DNA from: Stenotrophomonas cyclobalanopsidis
Lineage (GTDB): Bacteria > Pseudomonadota > Gammaproteobacteria > Xanthomonadales > Xanthomonadaceae
DNA length: 64,000 nt
NCBI RefSeq assembly: GCF_008710035.1
Contig: NZ_VYKI01000004.1
Location: forward strand, 109,001-173,000
Reading direction: 5' to 3'
The translations under genes and the position numbers were made by a program. Shown here in pieces: positions 17,431 through 27,517 of this stretch. Below the pieces are notes generated by a model. It was given only the letters and a program-made list of their open reading frames with translations. It did no database searches and had not been told where the DNA came from. Positions within the stretch are counted from its first letter, which is position 1; each line of letters opens with the position of its first letter.

Positions 17431-18240
17431 TCAGCTGCGCATGCCCACGCCACGGCGCAGCAGCCACAGCGCCAGCGCCGTCAGCACCACCACGAAGCCG
17501 AGCATCAGCGCATAGGCCACCCACACCGGCACGTCGCTGCTGCCCAGCAGGCCGTAGCGGAACGCATTGACCATGTAGAAGATCGGGTTGGCGTGCGTGG
17601 CCGCCTCGGCCCAGCCCGGCAGCAGCTTCACCGAATAGAACACGCCGCCCAGGTAGGTCAGCGGGGTCAGGATGAAGGTCGGCACGATCGCTACGTCATC
17701 GAACTTCTTGGCGTACACCGCGTTGATGAAGCCGGCCAGCGAGAAGATCGTCGCGCCCAGGACCACCGTGGTCAGCGTCACCAGCGGGTGCGGAATGCGC
17801 ACCGGGGTGAAGAACATGGCGATGATCAGCACGATCACGCCGACCATCAGGCCGCGCAGCACCGCACCGGCCACATAGCCCCACAGGATCACCCAGTTCG
17901 GCATCGGGCTCACCAGCAGTTCTTCCACGTGGCGGCCGAACTTGGCACCGAAGAACGAGGAACTGATGTTGCCGTAGCTGTTCTGGATCACGCTCATCAT
18001 CACCAGGCCCGGCACGATGAACTCCATGTAGCTGTACTCGCCCATGTCACCCACGCGCGAGCCGATCAGGCGGCCGAAGATGAGGAAGTACAGGGTCATC
18101 GTGATCGCCGGCGGCACCAGGGTCTGCCCCCAGATGCGGATGATGCGCGCCACTTCGCGGCGCACGATGGTCATCAGGGCGATGCGGTTGCGCTGTGCGT
18201 CGGTGATCGGCGCAGCGGGCGTATTCGGGGTGCCGCTCAT
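17431..18240 (-). CDS. ABC-2 type transporter permease, YadH-like
   Basis: A 269-residue inner-membrane permease with six hydrophobic segments, of the ABC-2 (YadH/NodJ) group. LYFLIFGRLIG and the VMMSVIQNSYGNISSSFFGAKFGR stretch, which includes the conserved cytoplasmic loop, are typical. Its ATG overlaps the stop of the ATPase gene by four bases (ATGA), so the two form an operon encoding one exporter. Substrates of this subfamily vary and are often unknown; lipid, polysaccharide or drug export are possible. Confidence 0.92.
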   Translation of the reverse strand: MSGTPNTPAAPITDAQRNRIALMTIVRREVARIIRIWGQTLVPPAITMTLYFLIFGRLIGSRVGDMGEYSYMEFIVPGLVMMSVIQNSYGNISSSFFGAKFGRHVEELLVSPMPNWVILWGYVAGAVLRGLMVGVIVLIIAMFFTPVRIPHPLVTLTTVVLGATIFSLAGFINAVYAKKFDDVAIVPTFILTPLTYLGGVFYSVKLLPGWAEAATHANPIFYMVNAFRYGLLGSSDVPVWVAYALMLGFVVVLTALALWLLRRGVGMRS

Positions 18241-19205
18241 GCGGAAGTCTCCTGGTTGCCAGTGAGGCGCACGAACAGTTCCTCCAGGCGGTTGCTCTTG
18301 GTACGCATCGAACGCACGCGGATGCCGGACTCGTTCAGCGTGGCGAACACGCGGTTGAGATCCATGGCGCGCGGCATGTCGATGTCCAGCGTGTGCGCGT
18401 CCGGCGCGGTGAGGGTCGCGCCCTCGATCACCGGCAGCTGCGCGGGCAGGTCACCGTCGATGTCCAGCAGGAAGCCTTCCACATCGAGCTTGGCCAGCAG
18501 GGAACGCATCGGGCCCTGGGTGACAATCTGGCCGTGGTTGATGATGGCCAGGTTGCGGCACAGGTACTCGGCCTCTTCCAGGTAGTGGGTGGTGAGGATG
18601 ATCGTGGTGCCGGCGGCATTGATCTCCTTCAGCACCCGCCACATGTCGCGGCGGATCTCGATGTCCACGCCGGCGGTCGGCTCGTCGAGGATCAGCAGGC
18701 GCGGGCGGGTCATCATCGCGCGGGCGATCATCAGGCGGCGCTTCATGCCACCGGACAGGGTGCGGCTCATCACCTGTGCCTTTTCCCACAGGTGCGCGCG
18801 CTTCAGTTCCTCTTCGGCGCGCTTCTCCGCTTCCTCGCGGGCCACGCCATAGAAACCGGCGTAGTTGACCAGGATGTCGAAGGGCTTCTCGAACAGGTTG
18901 AAGTTGATTTCCTGCGGCACCAGGCCGATCAGGCGCATGGTGGCGCTGCGGTTGCGCACCAGGTCGCTGCCGAACACTTCCACCTGGCCCTCGCTGAGGT
19001 TGACCAGGGAGCTGATGATGCCGATCAGGGTGGACTTGCCGGCGCCGTTGGGGCCGAGCAGGGCGAAGAAATCGCCCGGGGCGACCTCCAGGGAAACCCC
19101 TTTCAGGGCCTGGGTGCCGTTGTCATAGGTCTTGCGCAGGTCGCGCACGCGCAGGGCGGGCGCCGTATCGTTCAGGGAAGCCAAGCTCGAAGCCTTCGCG
19201 CCCAT
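18237..19205 (-). CDS. ABC transporter ATP-binding protein, YadG-like
   Basis: A 322-residue nucleotide-binding subunit. Walker A is GPNGAGKST, the Q-loop lies in GLVPQEINF, the signature is LSGGMKRR, and Walker B is LLILDEPTAGVD with the switch histidine in ILTTHYLEEAE. The C-terminal 80 residues form the extra regulatory domain seen in the YadG/NodI group. It pairs with the overlapping permease downstream. The start at 19205 leaves about 15 residues before the first strand; an internal start is possible. Confidence 0.93.
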   Translation of the reverse strand: MGAKASSLASLNDTAPALRVRDLRKTYDNGTQALKGVSLEVAPGDFFALLGPNGAGKSTLIGIISSLVNLSEGQVEVFGSDLVRNRSATMRLIGLVPQEINFNLFEKPFDILVNYAGFYGVAREEAEKRAEEELKRAHLWEKAQVMSRTLSGGMKRRLMIARAMMTRPRLLILDEPTAGVDIEIRRDMWRVLKEINAAGTTIILTTHYLEEAEYLCRNLAIINHGQIVTQGPMRSLLAKLDVEGFLLDIDGDLPAQLPVIEGATLTAPDAHTLDIDMPRAMDLNRVFATLNESGIRVRSMRTKSNRLEELFVRLTGNQETSA

Positions 19206-19289
19206 GGGCTGGCGCTGGAGAGGGGCGGGGAGGGGCTATTATAGAAGACCCCGAGGGCTTGCCCCGGCTACACACTGTCCCGAAAAGTC

Positions 19290-20039
19290 GTGCCTGTCCA
19301 ATTCCCCATCAAGCTGGTCGGCCGCCGCATGCTGGCGCCCACGGTCGGCCACTACCAGTTCGTGCGTGATGACGGCCAGCCGCTGGATTTCCAGCCCGGC
19401 CAGTTCATCCAGGTCCATTTCAGCTATGCCGATGGCACCGAAACCAAGCGCAGCTACTCGCTGGCGACCATCCATGACCACGCGCTGGGCCCGGGCGAGG
19501 CGGTGGATATCGCCGTCAGCTTCGTGCCCGGCGGCGCCGCCACGGCCCTGTTCGAGGCGCTGGACCTCGGCGGCCAGGTCAGTGCGTCCGGCCCGTACGG
19601 CCGCTTCTGCCTGAACCCCGGCGACCACAATGCCCGCTACCTGCTGATCGCCACCGGCACCGGCGTCACCCCGTACCGGTCGATGCTGCCGCTGCTGGAA
19701 ACGGCCATGGCCGAGCGCGGCGTGCAGGTGGTCCTGCTGCAGGGCGCGCGCAGCCCGGGCGAGCTGCTGTACAGCGAAGATTTCTACAGCTTCGCCGAAA
19801 AACACCCGAACTTCCGTTATGTACCGTGCCTGTCGCGCGAACTGCCGGCCGACCCGCACCCGGACGTGCACCACGGCTACGTGCAGCAGGCCCTGGCAGG
19901 CTTCACCCCTAACCCGGCCACCGACATCGCCTACCTGTGCGGCAACCCGGACATGGTCGATGCCTGCGCCGAGGCGCTGAAGGAAGCCGGGTTCGGCAAT
20001 TCGCAGATCCGCCGCGAGAAGTACGTAAGCAGCAAGTAG
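19290..20039 (+). CDS. Ferredoxin-NADP reductase-like flavoprotein
   Basis: A 249-residue FAD/NAD(P)H oxidoreductase of the FNR superfamily. The FAD motif is TKRSYSLA (RxYS), the pyrophosphate-binding glycine segment SASGPYGRF follows, and the nucleotide-binding IATGTGVTPYRSML and CGNPDMVD lie in the C-terminal domain. It ends REKYVSSK, so it is nearer the CDP-6-deoxyglucoseen-reductase/Fpr branch than plant-type FNR. It starts with GTG at 19290 and has no 2Fe-2S domain of its own, so an external ferredoxin or flavodoxin partner is expected. It is divergent from the ABC operon 84 bp away. Confidence 0.87.
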   Translation: MPVQFPIKLVGRRMLAPTVGHYQFVRDDGQPLDFQPGQFIQVHFSYADGTETKRSYSLATIHDHALGPGEAVDIAVSFVPGGAATALFEALDLGGQVSASGPYGRFCLNPGDHNARYLLIATGTGVTPYRSMLPLLETAMAERGVQVVLLQGARSPGELLYSEDFYSFAEKHPNFRYVPCLSRELPADPHPDVHHGYVQQALAGFTPNPATDIAYLCGNPDMVDACAEALKEAGFGNSQIRREKYVSSK

Positions 20040-20056
20040 TGCCCGCCACGGGCGCG

Positions 20057-20079
20057 GTAGTGCCGGCCGCTGGCCGGCA
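20057..20079 (+). repeat. SMAG stem-loop, TGCCGGCC type
   Basis: GTAG followed by TGCCGGCC-GCT-GGCCGGCA, the third SMAG subfamily of this window, between convergent genes. Confidence 0.88.
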
Positions 20080-20102
20080 CCTCCCGCTCCAGACCTGTCG
20101 GC

Positions 20103-21260
20103 TCAGTACGGAATCCAGGCATCGCGCCAGGCCGAGCCCACGCCGGGGCGGTACGGTTCGGCGTTGATGTTGCACCACGCGCCTTCCGGGAACGGGCGGC
20201 AGGCATACAGCTTGCCGTCAGTGCCCTTCACCACGGTCTGCCCCGGCACATAGCTGCCGATGCCCGCCGGGTAGACGTAGTCATAGTCGCCGCCGGGCGG
20301 ATCCACCGGATCAGGCACCTTGGTATCCAGCTGGAAGCGATGCCCCGGACGCAGGTACACGCGGTTCTCGGTGGCCGAGGCCACGGGCGTGATCACGCCA
20401 TCGCGCAGGATGCCCACCCGCGCCTGCGCAGCGCTGGCATTGACCTTGCGGGCCAGCACCAGCGGCCACTGCGTCGGTGCGGTCTGGCCACTGGCCAGCA
20501 CCACGTCCACCTGCTCCACATCGTTGCCCGCTGTATTGAAAACGCGCAGCGAGACCGTGGTGCCCACCTCCAGCGCGCCGCGTGCGGTCACTGCACCAGC
20601 ATCCTGCCACTGCGGTGGCGGGGTCACGTCACCGCCTTCGAAGCGCACGTCGGCACAGGTGTAGAACGCCTCCTGCGAATCCGATCGCTGCCAGGTGTTG
20701 TAGATCACGTGCTGGCCCGAGCGCTTGGGCAGCGGACAATCCAGCTTGTACACGCCACCTTCGGACAGCGGCACGTCGCCCAGGGTGCAGAACGCTTCCA
20801 GATCCGACCAGCGCAGGCCGTCGCTGGCCTTCCAGCCATCGCGGGTGACGTAGAACGTCCACTCGCGGGTGGCATGCGGTGCCGGGGCCAGGAACTCGAA
20901 GGTGTAACGGCCGTTGGCATCGGCGCGGATCGGTGACGTCGTCCAGTCGCTGCGGTCCAGGTCCAGGCCGCGGTACTTGCTGTTGCCGCCGCTGCACAGC
21001 TGGCCATCGGGCACCACCGCCTGGTGGTTTCCGTTGGCGTTGGCCTGGTTGATGCCAGCCCAGTCATAGAAGGGCTGCGCCCCCCCCAAGGCCTTGGCGG
21101 CGGCACAGGCGGGGTTGGTCGGGTTCTCCGGATTGCCCTGGTAGCAGGCGTAGACGCGGCTCATCGGCTTGGACAGCGTACCGTGCGCCTGCGCGCTGGC
21201 GGGCAGTAAGAGCCCTGCGGACAGCGTCGCGGCAACGGCGAGCAGGAGGCGTGTTTGCAT
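20103..21260 (-). CDS. Secreted lytic polysaccharide monooxygenase with chitin-binding domain
   Basis: A 385-residue secreted AA10-type lytic polysaccharide monooxygenase of the GbpA/chitin-binding-protein group. The signal peptide ends SAQA so that His26 becomes the free N-terminal histidine of the copper brace (mature HGTLSKPMSR). TWQRSDSQEAFYTCADV belongs to the AA10 core (about 26-205). A central beta domain (about 215-320) precedes a C-terminal CBM5/12-like module with aromatic residues (GAWCNINAEPYRPG, SAWRDAWIPY). It should oxidise crystalline chitin and possibly promote adhesion. Type 2 secretion is likely, as for related exoenzymes. The start at 21260 is set by the signal peptide. 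Confidence 0.93.
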   Translation of the reverse strand: MQTRLLLAVAATLSAGLLLPASAQAHGTLSKPMSRVYACYQGNPENPTNPACAAAKALGGAQPFYDWAGINQANANGNHQAVVPDGQLCSGGNSKYRGLDLDRSDWTTSPIRADANGRYTFEFLAPAPHATREWTFYVTRDGWKASDGLRWSDLEAFCTLGDVPLSEGGVYKLDCPLPKRSGQHVIYNTWQRSDSQEAFYTCADVRFEGGDVTPPPQWQDAGAVTARGALEVGTTVSLRVFNTAGNDVEQVDVVLASGQTAPTQWPLVLARKVNASAAQARVGILRDGVITPVASATENRVYLRPGHRFQLDTKVPDPVDPPGGDYDYVYPAGIGSYVPGQTVVKGTDGKLYACRPFPEGAWCNINAEPYRPGVGSAWRDAWIPY

Positions 21261-21485
21261 GGGGTACGTCCCTGGACGTGTGGAAGAGGGGACAGTCTCC
21301 GCGTCAGGTGTCGCCCCTGCCATGCAAATGGTCCTAAAAGTGCACGAATGCGAACGCGTTAGCTGTTTCCATGCGAAGTGCGCCTCAAACTCCGCCCGCT
21401 GCGGGCATCTGCGCGGCCGCCTCTGCGGCGGCGGCTTCGCCAGAACGCGCTAGGATGCAGGCAATGGCCGGCACGCACGGACCGC

Positions 21486-22646
21486 ATGTCCCTGGATCTT
21501 CCCACCATCGGTGTACTTGGCCTGCTGCTGTGCATTGGCATTGCAACCGGCTTTTCGCTGCTGCTGGTGGTGCTGCGCGGTCAGCCGGTGCTGCGCTTGT
21601 GGACGGCCAGCCTGTGGCTGCTGACCCTGGGCGTGATCCTGATGGGGCTGCGCCCCGGGCTGCCCCAGATGCCGGCCATCCTCGGCGGCAATGCGGCGCT
21701 GGCGGCCTCCAGCGTACTGATGCTGCACGGCATGGCCCTGCACCTGGGGCAGCCGATGCCGCTGTGGCGCGCGCTGGGCCTGGTCGCGGCCTTCATGGCC
21801 GGCATCTTCCTGTTCCTGGTGCCATGGCCCAGCCTGGAGGTGCGCCTGCACGTGGCCAGCGTGTTCGCGATCATCATCAACGGCTGGATCGCCGCCCTGC
21901 TGCTGCGCCATGCACCGCCGGCACAGCGCATCAGCTGCCGGCTGGCGGCGGCGGTGTTCCTCGCCGAAGCAGTGGTCTACCTCGCGCGCCTGTTCCTGCC
22001 GGCGGCTACCGATGCGGGTGGGGACATCATGCGCGCGGGCTCGCCGATGTTCCTCACCTACCTGGCCGGGATGATGCTGGAACTGGCGCGCTGCTTCGCG
22101 CTGGTCCTGCTGCTGCTCGAACGCCTGCTGGTGGACCTGCGCCGCGCCGCCCGTACCGATGGCCTCACCGGCCTGCTCAACCGCAGCGCGGTGCTGGCCG
22201 ACGGGACCGGTCAGCTGCAGCAGGTGCGCCGCCTGCAACGCCCGCTGGCCGTGCTGCTGCTGGACGTGGACCACTTCAAGGCCATCAATGACCGCTGGGG
22301 GCATCTGGCCGGCGACCAGGTGCTGCAGCATCTCACCGGCGTACTGGAGCACTGCGCACGCAGCCACGTGCACCTGCTGAGTCGCTATGGCGGCGAGGAA
22401 TTCCTGTTGCTGCTGCCCGGCAGCGCCGGCGAAGCCGAGCGTCTGGCCACGGTCATCCGTCATGCACTGCAGCAACGGCCCGCGCCGCTGGGCACCGGTC
22501 CGGTGGCGGTCACCGCCAGCATCGGCCTGGCCATGGATGACGGCCATAGCGATCTGGCCGGGCTGATCGCCCGCGCCGATGCCGCGCTGTACCGGGCCAA
22601 GGCCGAAGGCCGCGACCGGCTGGTGGCGGCTGCCGAAACGGCCTAG
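21486..22646 (+). CDS. Membrane-bound diguanylate cyclase (GGEEF)
   Basis: A 386-residue inner-membrane diguanylate cyclase. Residues 1-210 hold about seven hydrophobic helices with no known sensor motif. The GGDEF domain (about 225-380) contains LDVDHFKAINDRWGH and the active GGEEF at 302-306, so c-di-GMP synthesis from GTP is expected. The product-inhibition RxxD site, which should end five residues before the GG, is absent (SHVH there). The start at 21486 gives MSLDLPTIGVLGLLL. It is divergent from the LPMO gene, sharing a 225-bp upstream region. Confidence 0.9.
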   Translation: MSLDLPTIGVLGLLLCIGIATGFSLLLVVLRGQPVLRLWTASLWLLTLGVILMGLRPGLPQMPAILGGNAALAASSVLMLHGMALHLGQPMPLWRALGLVAAFMAGIFLFLVPWPSLEVRLHVASVFAIIINGWIAALLLRHAPPAQRISCRLAAAVFLAEAVVYLARLFLPAATDAGGDIMRAGSPMFLTYLAGMMLELARCFALVLLLLERLLVDLRRAARTDGLTGLLNRSAVLADGTGQLQQVRRLQRPLAVLLLDVDHFKAINDRWGHLAGDQVLQHLTGVLEHCARSHVHLLSRYGGEEFLLLLPGSAGEAERLATVIRHALQQRPAPLGTGPVAVTASIGLAMDDGHSDLAGLIARADAALYRAKAEGRDRLVAAAETA

Positions 22647-22763
22647 CGCGGTTGCCCATCGCCGCCAGCGCCGGGGCCGTGTAAGTTTGTTCGAAAGTGG
22701 GTCACATCTGCCGCGGCGCTGCGTCGTGGTCGACAGGAACGTCCTCCAGGGGAATCAAGCACG

Positions 22764-24298
22764 ATGCAAAAACACCCTTTCCGACTGGCCAGGCGATCGG
22801 CCAGCATGCTGTTTGCCGGCGCGATGCTGGCCGGCTGCAGTGCAACCGCCCCCGGTGCTGCCGACGGCAATGACACCCCGAGCCAGCGCTACGGGGCGAT
22901 CGAGTTCCGTCCGTGCACGCTGACCACGGTCGGCGCCAGCGCCAACGTCGAAGCCCAGTGCGGCACGCTGCAGGTGCCTGAAGACCGCGCCCATCCCGAG
23001 GGCCGCAGGATCGACCTGCGCATTGCCTGGCTGGAATCGGATGACAGCGGCAACAGCCAGCCGGATCCCGTGTTCTTCCTCGCCGGCGGCCCCGGCCAGG
23101 CGGCCAGCGAAGTGGCGGTCATCGTCGATACGGCCCTGCGCCAGGTGCGCAAGCAGCGCGACGTGTTCCTGATCGACCAGCGTGGCACCGGCGGTTCCAA
23201 TCCGCTCAGCTGCCTGGGCGCGGACAGCAAGGTGCTGCAGATGGACGAGGACGCAGCGCCGAGCGAGGCGCTGCTGCGCGACTACGCGCAGCAGTGCGCG
23301 TCATCGCTGCAGGGGCGCGCCGATGCGCGCTTCTACACCACCGCCGAGGCCATCGCCGATCTGGACGCGGTGCGCCAGGCGCTGGGCGCGGACAAGCTGA
23401 ACCTGGTCGGCGGCTCCTACGGCACCCGCGTAGCCCAGCGTTACGCGATCGCCTACCCGCAGCACACCCGCAGCCTGGTCATCGACGGCGTCGTGCCCAA
23501 CGATCTGGTCGTCGGCGGCGAGTTCGCCAACACCTTCGACAACGCCATCACCCTGCAGTCCGTGCAGTGCCGCAAGGATGCCGCGTGCAGCAAGCGCTTC
23601 CCGGTCGATACCCGCACCCAGCTGCGCAGCGTGGTCGACACCCTGCGCCGCACACCGGTCACCGTCGATTACCGTGACCCGGGCACCAACGCGCCGCGCC
23701 AGGACGTGCTGACCCCGGACAGCGTGGTCGGCCTGGCCTTCGCCTTCTCCTACGTGCCCGAGTACTCCTCGCTGCTGCCGCTGGTGCTGGATGAAGCTGC
23801 ACAGGGCCGCTACGCACCGCTGGCTTCGCTGGCACGCGGCGCGACCCGCAGCATGGATTTCCAGATCAACCGTGGCATGCAGTGGTCGGTCATCTGCAGC
23901 GAGGATGCACCGCGCTACCAGGCACCGGCCACCAGCGATGATGATCTGTTCGGCCCGGAAGCGGCGCGTGCGTTCTTCGCCGCCTGCCCGGTGTGGCCGC
24001 ACCAGCCGGCTGCGGCCACGCTCACCGCACCGCTGAAGAGCGAGCTGCCGGTGCTGCTGCTGTCCGGCGAGCTGGATCCGGTCACCCCGCCGCGCTACGC
24101 CGAGCAGGTGCTCAAGGGCCTGCCCAACGGCCGTGCACTGGTCGCCCGCGGCCAGGGCCACGGCACCCTCACCGCCGGCTGCATGCCGCGCCTGCTGGGC
24201 CAGTTCATCGATGCCAACGAAGCCAAGGCGCTCGATGCCAGCTGCCTGGACACGCTGAGCCACGTGCCGGCGTTCACCTCGTTCAACGGATGGACCCC

Positions 24299-24302
<4 letters not shown>
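22764..24302 (+). CDS. Lipoprotein alpha/beta-hydrolase peptidase (TAP family)
   Basis: A 512-residue peptidase of the tripeptidyl-aminopeptidase/prolyl aminopeptidase type (S33 family). The lipobox LAGC places the lipidated cysteine at residue 25, so the enzyme is anchored to a membrane on the periplasmic side. The nucleophile is in VGGSYGTR, the acid in LSGELDPVTPP and the histidine in GQGHGTLT; the C-terminal segment is the TAP-specific domain. Its stop overlaps the ATG of a NatA-like ATPase by four bases (ATGA), and that gene overlaps the permease likewise, so peptidase and exporter are translated as one unit. Confidence 0.9.
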
Positions 24303-25041
<739 letters not shown>

Positions 25042-25045
<4 letters not shown>

Positions 25046-26226
25046 GCATGATGTCGACCCTGATGACGGTGATGCGCAAGGAACTGCGCGACCTCTCGCG
25101 TGACCGCCGCACCCTGGCGCTGACCCTGCTGTTCGGCCCGCTGCTGTACCCGCTGCTGATCCTGGGCATGGGCAAGCTGTCGGAGAGCCGCTTCCGCACG
25201 CAGATCGAGCAACCGCTGGCCATCCCCACCATCGGTGCCGAGCACGCCCCGAACCTGGTCCGCTTCCTCGCCGCGCAGGGCCTGAACGCGACCGCGGCAC
25301 CGGATGACCTGGCCGAGGCGATCCGTGCCCAGGACATCGACGTGGCGCTGCGCATCAGCGCCGATTTCGGCAAGGACTGGGCCGACGGCAAGCCGGCACT
25401 GGTGGAGGTGATCCGTGACAGCACGCGGCGTGCCGCCGAGGTGCCCACGGCGCGCCTGCAGGCGGCGCTGTCCACCTACAACGGGCAGGTGGGGGCGCTG
25501 CGCCTGATGGCCCGAGGCGTCGATGCGCAGGTCGCACGACCGCTCGACATGGCCACCCAGGACATGGCCAGTACCGAAGCCAAGCGCGGCATGATGCTGT
25601 CGATGCTGCTGCCGGTGCTGCTGACCCTGACCTCGTTCATCGGTGGCGCGTACCTGGTGATGGACACCACCGCCGGCGAACGTGAGCGGCAATCGCTGGA
25701 ACCGTTGCTGGCCACGCCCGGCTCGCGCAGCGCGATCGTCAGCGGCAAGATCGGCGCCGCCTGCGTGGTCGGGTTCGTATCGCTGCTGCTGACACTGGTC
25801 GCGTTCAAGGTCAGCGCCCAGTTCGCCTCGGGCAATGTCGGGCGCCAGCTCAACATGAACATCCTCTCGATGGTGCAGATGCTGCTGGTGATGCTGCCGA
25901 TGCTGCTGATCGGCACCTCGCTGCTGACCTACCTGTCGGCCGCGGCCAAGAGCATGAAGGAAGCGCAGAGCCACATGACCTGGCTGGTGCTGATGCCGAT
26001 GCTGCCGGGCTATGCGCTGATGGCCTACCCGGTGAAGAGCCAGCTGTGGCAGTACGCCGTGCCGTTCCTGTCGCAGAACCAGATGCTGCTGAAGGTGATC
26101 CGCCACGAGGTGATCACCCCGACCATCTGGGCGGTGTACCTGGGCGCCAGCCTGGGCCTGGCCGCGATCCTGTGGTTCGCCGCCGTGCGCCGCTACCACC
26201 AGGAGCGCTTGGCCATTTCCGGCTGA
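25042..26226 (+). CDS. natB: ABC transporter permease, NatB-like
   Basis: A 394-residue inner-membrane permease of the ABC-2 superfamily. A first helix near residues 20-45 (LTLLFGPLLYPLLILGMG) is followed by a large extracytoplasmic domain (about 50-185) and five further helices, with the conserved cytoplasmic RERQSLEPLLATP loop between them. This is the NatB/YhaP pattern. It is the last gene of the peptidase-natA-natB unit and is followed by a U-rich terminator. Confidence 0.9.
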
Positions 26227-26235
26227 TCGCAACTG

Positions 26236-26258
26236 ATAGCGCCGGGCCACGCCCGGCG
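26236..26258 (+). repeat. SMAG-type stem-loop
   Basis: A GCCGGGC-CAC-GCCCGGC hairpin with ATAG in the head position, ten bases after the natB-like stop. Confidence 0.78.
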
Positions 26259-26268
26259 GATGTGCAGC

Positions 26269-26299
26269 GAGGTCCGGTCATTCCGGGCCTCGTTGTTTT
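26269..26299 (+). terminator. Intrinsic terminator after the natAB-like operon
   Basis: GAGG-T-CCGG and CCGG-G-CCTC form a stem with a central mismatch and a five-base loop, followed directly by GTTGTTTT. It lies 42 bp past the permease stop, just before the convergent araC-like gene. U-rich intrinsic terminators are rare in this window. Confidence 0.75.
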
Positions 26300-26319
26300 C
26301 CAATCCGCCATGACGGGCT

Positions 26320-27108
26320 TCACCGCACGCCATACCGCGCCGGCGTCACCCCCATTTCGCGCTTGAACACGGCAATGAACGCACTGGGCGTGTCATAGCC
26401 CATCGACAACGCGACTTCGATGACCGCTTTCCCTGCCAGAAGATGCGGCAGCGCCAGAAGCACCCGAAGGCGCTGCCGCCACTGGCCCAGCGTCATGCCT
26501 GTTTCGGCCAGCCAATGGCGGGCCAGGCTGCGGTCGGACAGCGCACTGGCAAGCGCCCAGTCTTCAACGCTGCGGTTGTCATGCGGTGCGCGCGCCAGCG
26601 CGGCGGCAATGCGTCGCAAGCGACGGTCGCGCGGTTGTGGCAGCGCAAGCGGCAGAGGCGTGCTGCTGACAATCTCGTCGGCAATCACGCCCGCCAGCCT
26701 CAGCTGCGCATCTTCCAGAGCGCCATGCGGCCACTGCAGGGCGCGCGGTACAGCCGCCTGCAGCAATACGCTGGGCTGGAACACACGCGGCGCAGCTGGC
26801 AATGCGATGCAGGCCGCAGTGCTGAAGTACAGGCTCCAACCATCGAAGGCACCGATGCTGGCCAGTGCGTGCGGTAGATCAGGCGGGACCCAGGCGACGT
26901 GGCCGGCAGGCAACAGCCAATGATGGTTACCCACTTCAATGCGCAGCAGGCCGTGGTGTGCACCCAGCAACTGTCCGCGTGCGTGCCGGTGCCGCACGGT
27001 GCGGCGTGGTCCTGTCGTTGCCAGCTGCGCGCCCAGCAGCCACGGCCCGCTGCCAGCGTCAGCCAGTGCGGGTTCGATCAAGGATGTCGGGGTTGGCTGG
27101 TTTGCCAT
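26320..27108 (-). CDS. AraC-family transcriptional regulator
   Basis: A 262-residue regulator. The N-terminal cupin (about 30-120; HRHARGQLLGAHHG, LLPAGHVAWVPPDLPH) resembles the NimR/YdhB-type ligand domain; the C-terminal double helix-turn-helix (about 165-260) ends GYDTPSAFIAVFKREMGVTPARY, the AraC signature. Regulators of this group usually control an adjacent MFS exporter, but none lies next to it, so the target is unknown. It begins 77 bp from the divergent small gene at 27186. Confidence 0.92.
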   Translation of the reverse strand: MANQPTPTSLIEPALADAGSGPWLLGAQLATTGPRRTVRHRHARGQLLGAHHGLLRIEVGNHHWLLPAGHVAWVPPDLPHALASIGAFDGWSLYFSTAACIALPAAPRVFQPSVLLQAAVPRALQWPHGALEDAQLRLAGVIADEIVSSTPLPLALPQPRDRRLRRIAAALARAPHDNRSVEDWALASALSDRSLARHWLAETGMTLGQWRQRLRVLLALPHLLAGKAVIEVALSMGYDTPSAFIAVFKREMGVTPARYGVR

Positions 27109-27185
27109 ATCAATTGGCAGTTATACGGCAGAACGGTCGTGCCGCAAGCCTGACACTGGGCGTCCAGCCCTAGGGAGCGCTTCCC

Positions 27186-27440
27186 ATGAAACCGCAGGAC
27201 ATCCTTCCCGACCAGCAGGACGACGTGCAGGTGAACGGGCTGACCGTGCGCAAGGGCAGCGTCGGCGCCTTCCTCGCCAGCGTCCGCGACTGGCAGGATC
27301 CGACAGGCAGCGATGCCACCCGTGCTGCCGCCGAGACCGATCTGCGCAGCTTGCTGCCGGCATTGCACGCGCTCGGCCTCTTCCAGGTACTGACGGCGCG
27401 TGATCCGGCACTGCAGCAGCTGATCGACGGCGAGCGCTGA
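27186..27440 (+). CDS. Small conserved-type hypothetical protein
   Basis: An 84-residue soluble protein without signal or membrane segment. A polar start (MKPQDILPDQQDDVQVNG) is followed by helix-rich sequence ending LIDGER. Codon use is like its neighbours, with GC-rich third positions. Function is not recognised. Divergence from the araC-like gene makes it a candidate target of that regulator. Confidence 0.65.
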   Translation: MKPQDILPDQQDDVQVNGLTVRKGSVGAFLASVRDWQDPTGSDATRAAAETDLRSLLPALHALGLFQVLTARDPALQQLIDGER

Positions 27441-27475
27441 AACAAACAAGGCCCGGATCGCTCCAGGCCTTGTGG
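27441..27475 (-). terminator. Intrinsic terminator for the TonB-domain gene
   Basis: On the minus strand the hairpin ACAAGGCC-T-GGA / TCC-G-GGCCTTGT is followed by TTGTTT. It lies beyond the stop of the TonB-domain lipoprotein gene and its REP, and starts one base from the stop of the convergent 84-residue gene. Confidence 0.75.
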
Positions 27476-27483
27476 GGGTGTCT

Positions 27484-27506
27484 CGCCGGGCAGGGCCCGG
27501 CGCTAC
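27484..27506 (-). repeat. SMAG stem-loop
   Basis: GTAG on the minus strand, GCCGGGC/GCCCGGC arms with a CAG loop (as read on the plus strand), 11 bases after the TonB-domain gene stop. Confidence 0.88.
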
Positions 27507-27517
27507 CGGGGGCCTGG

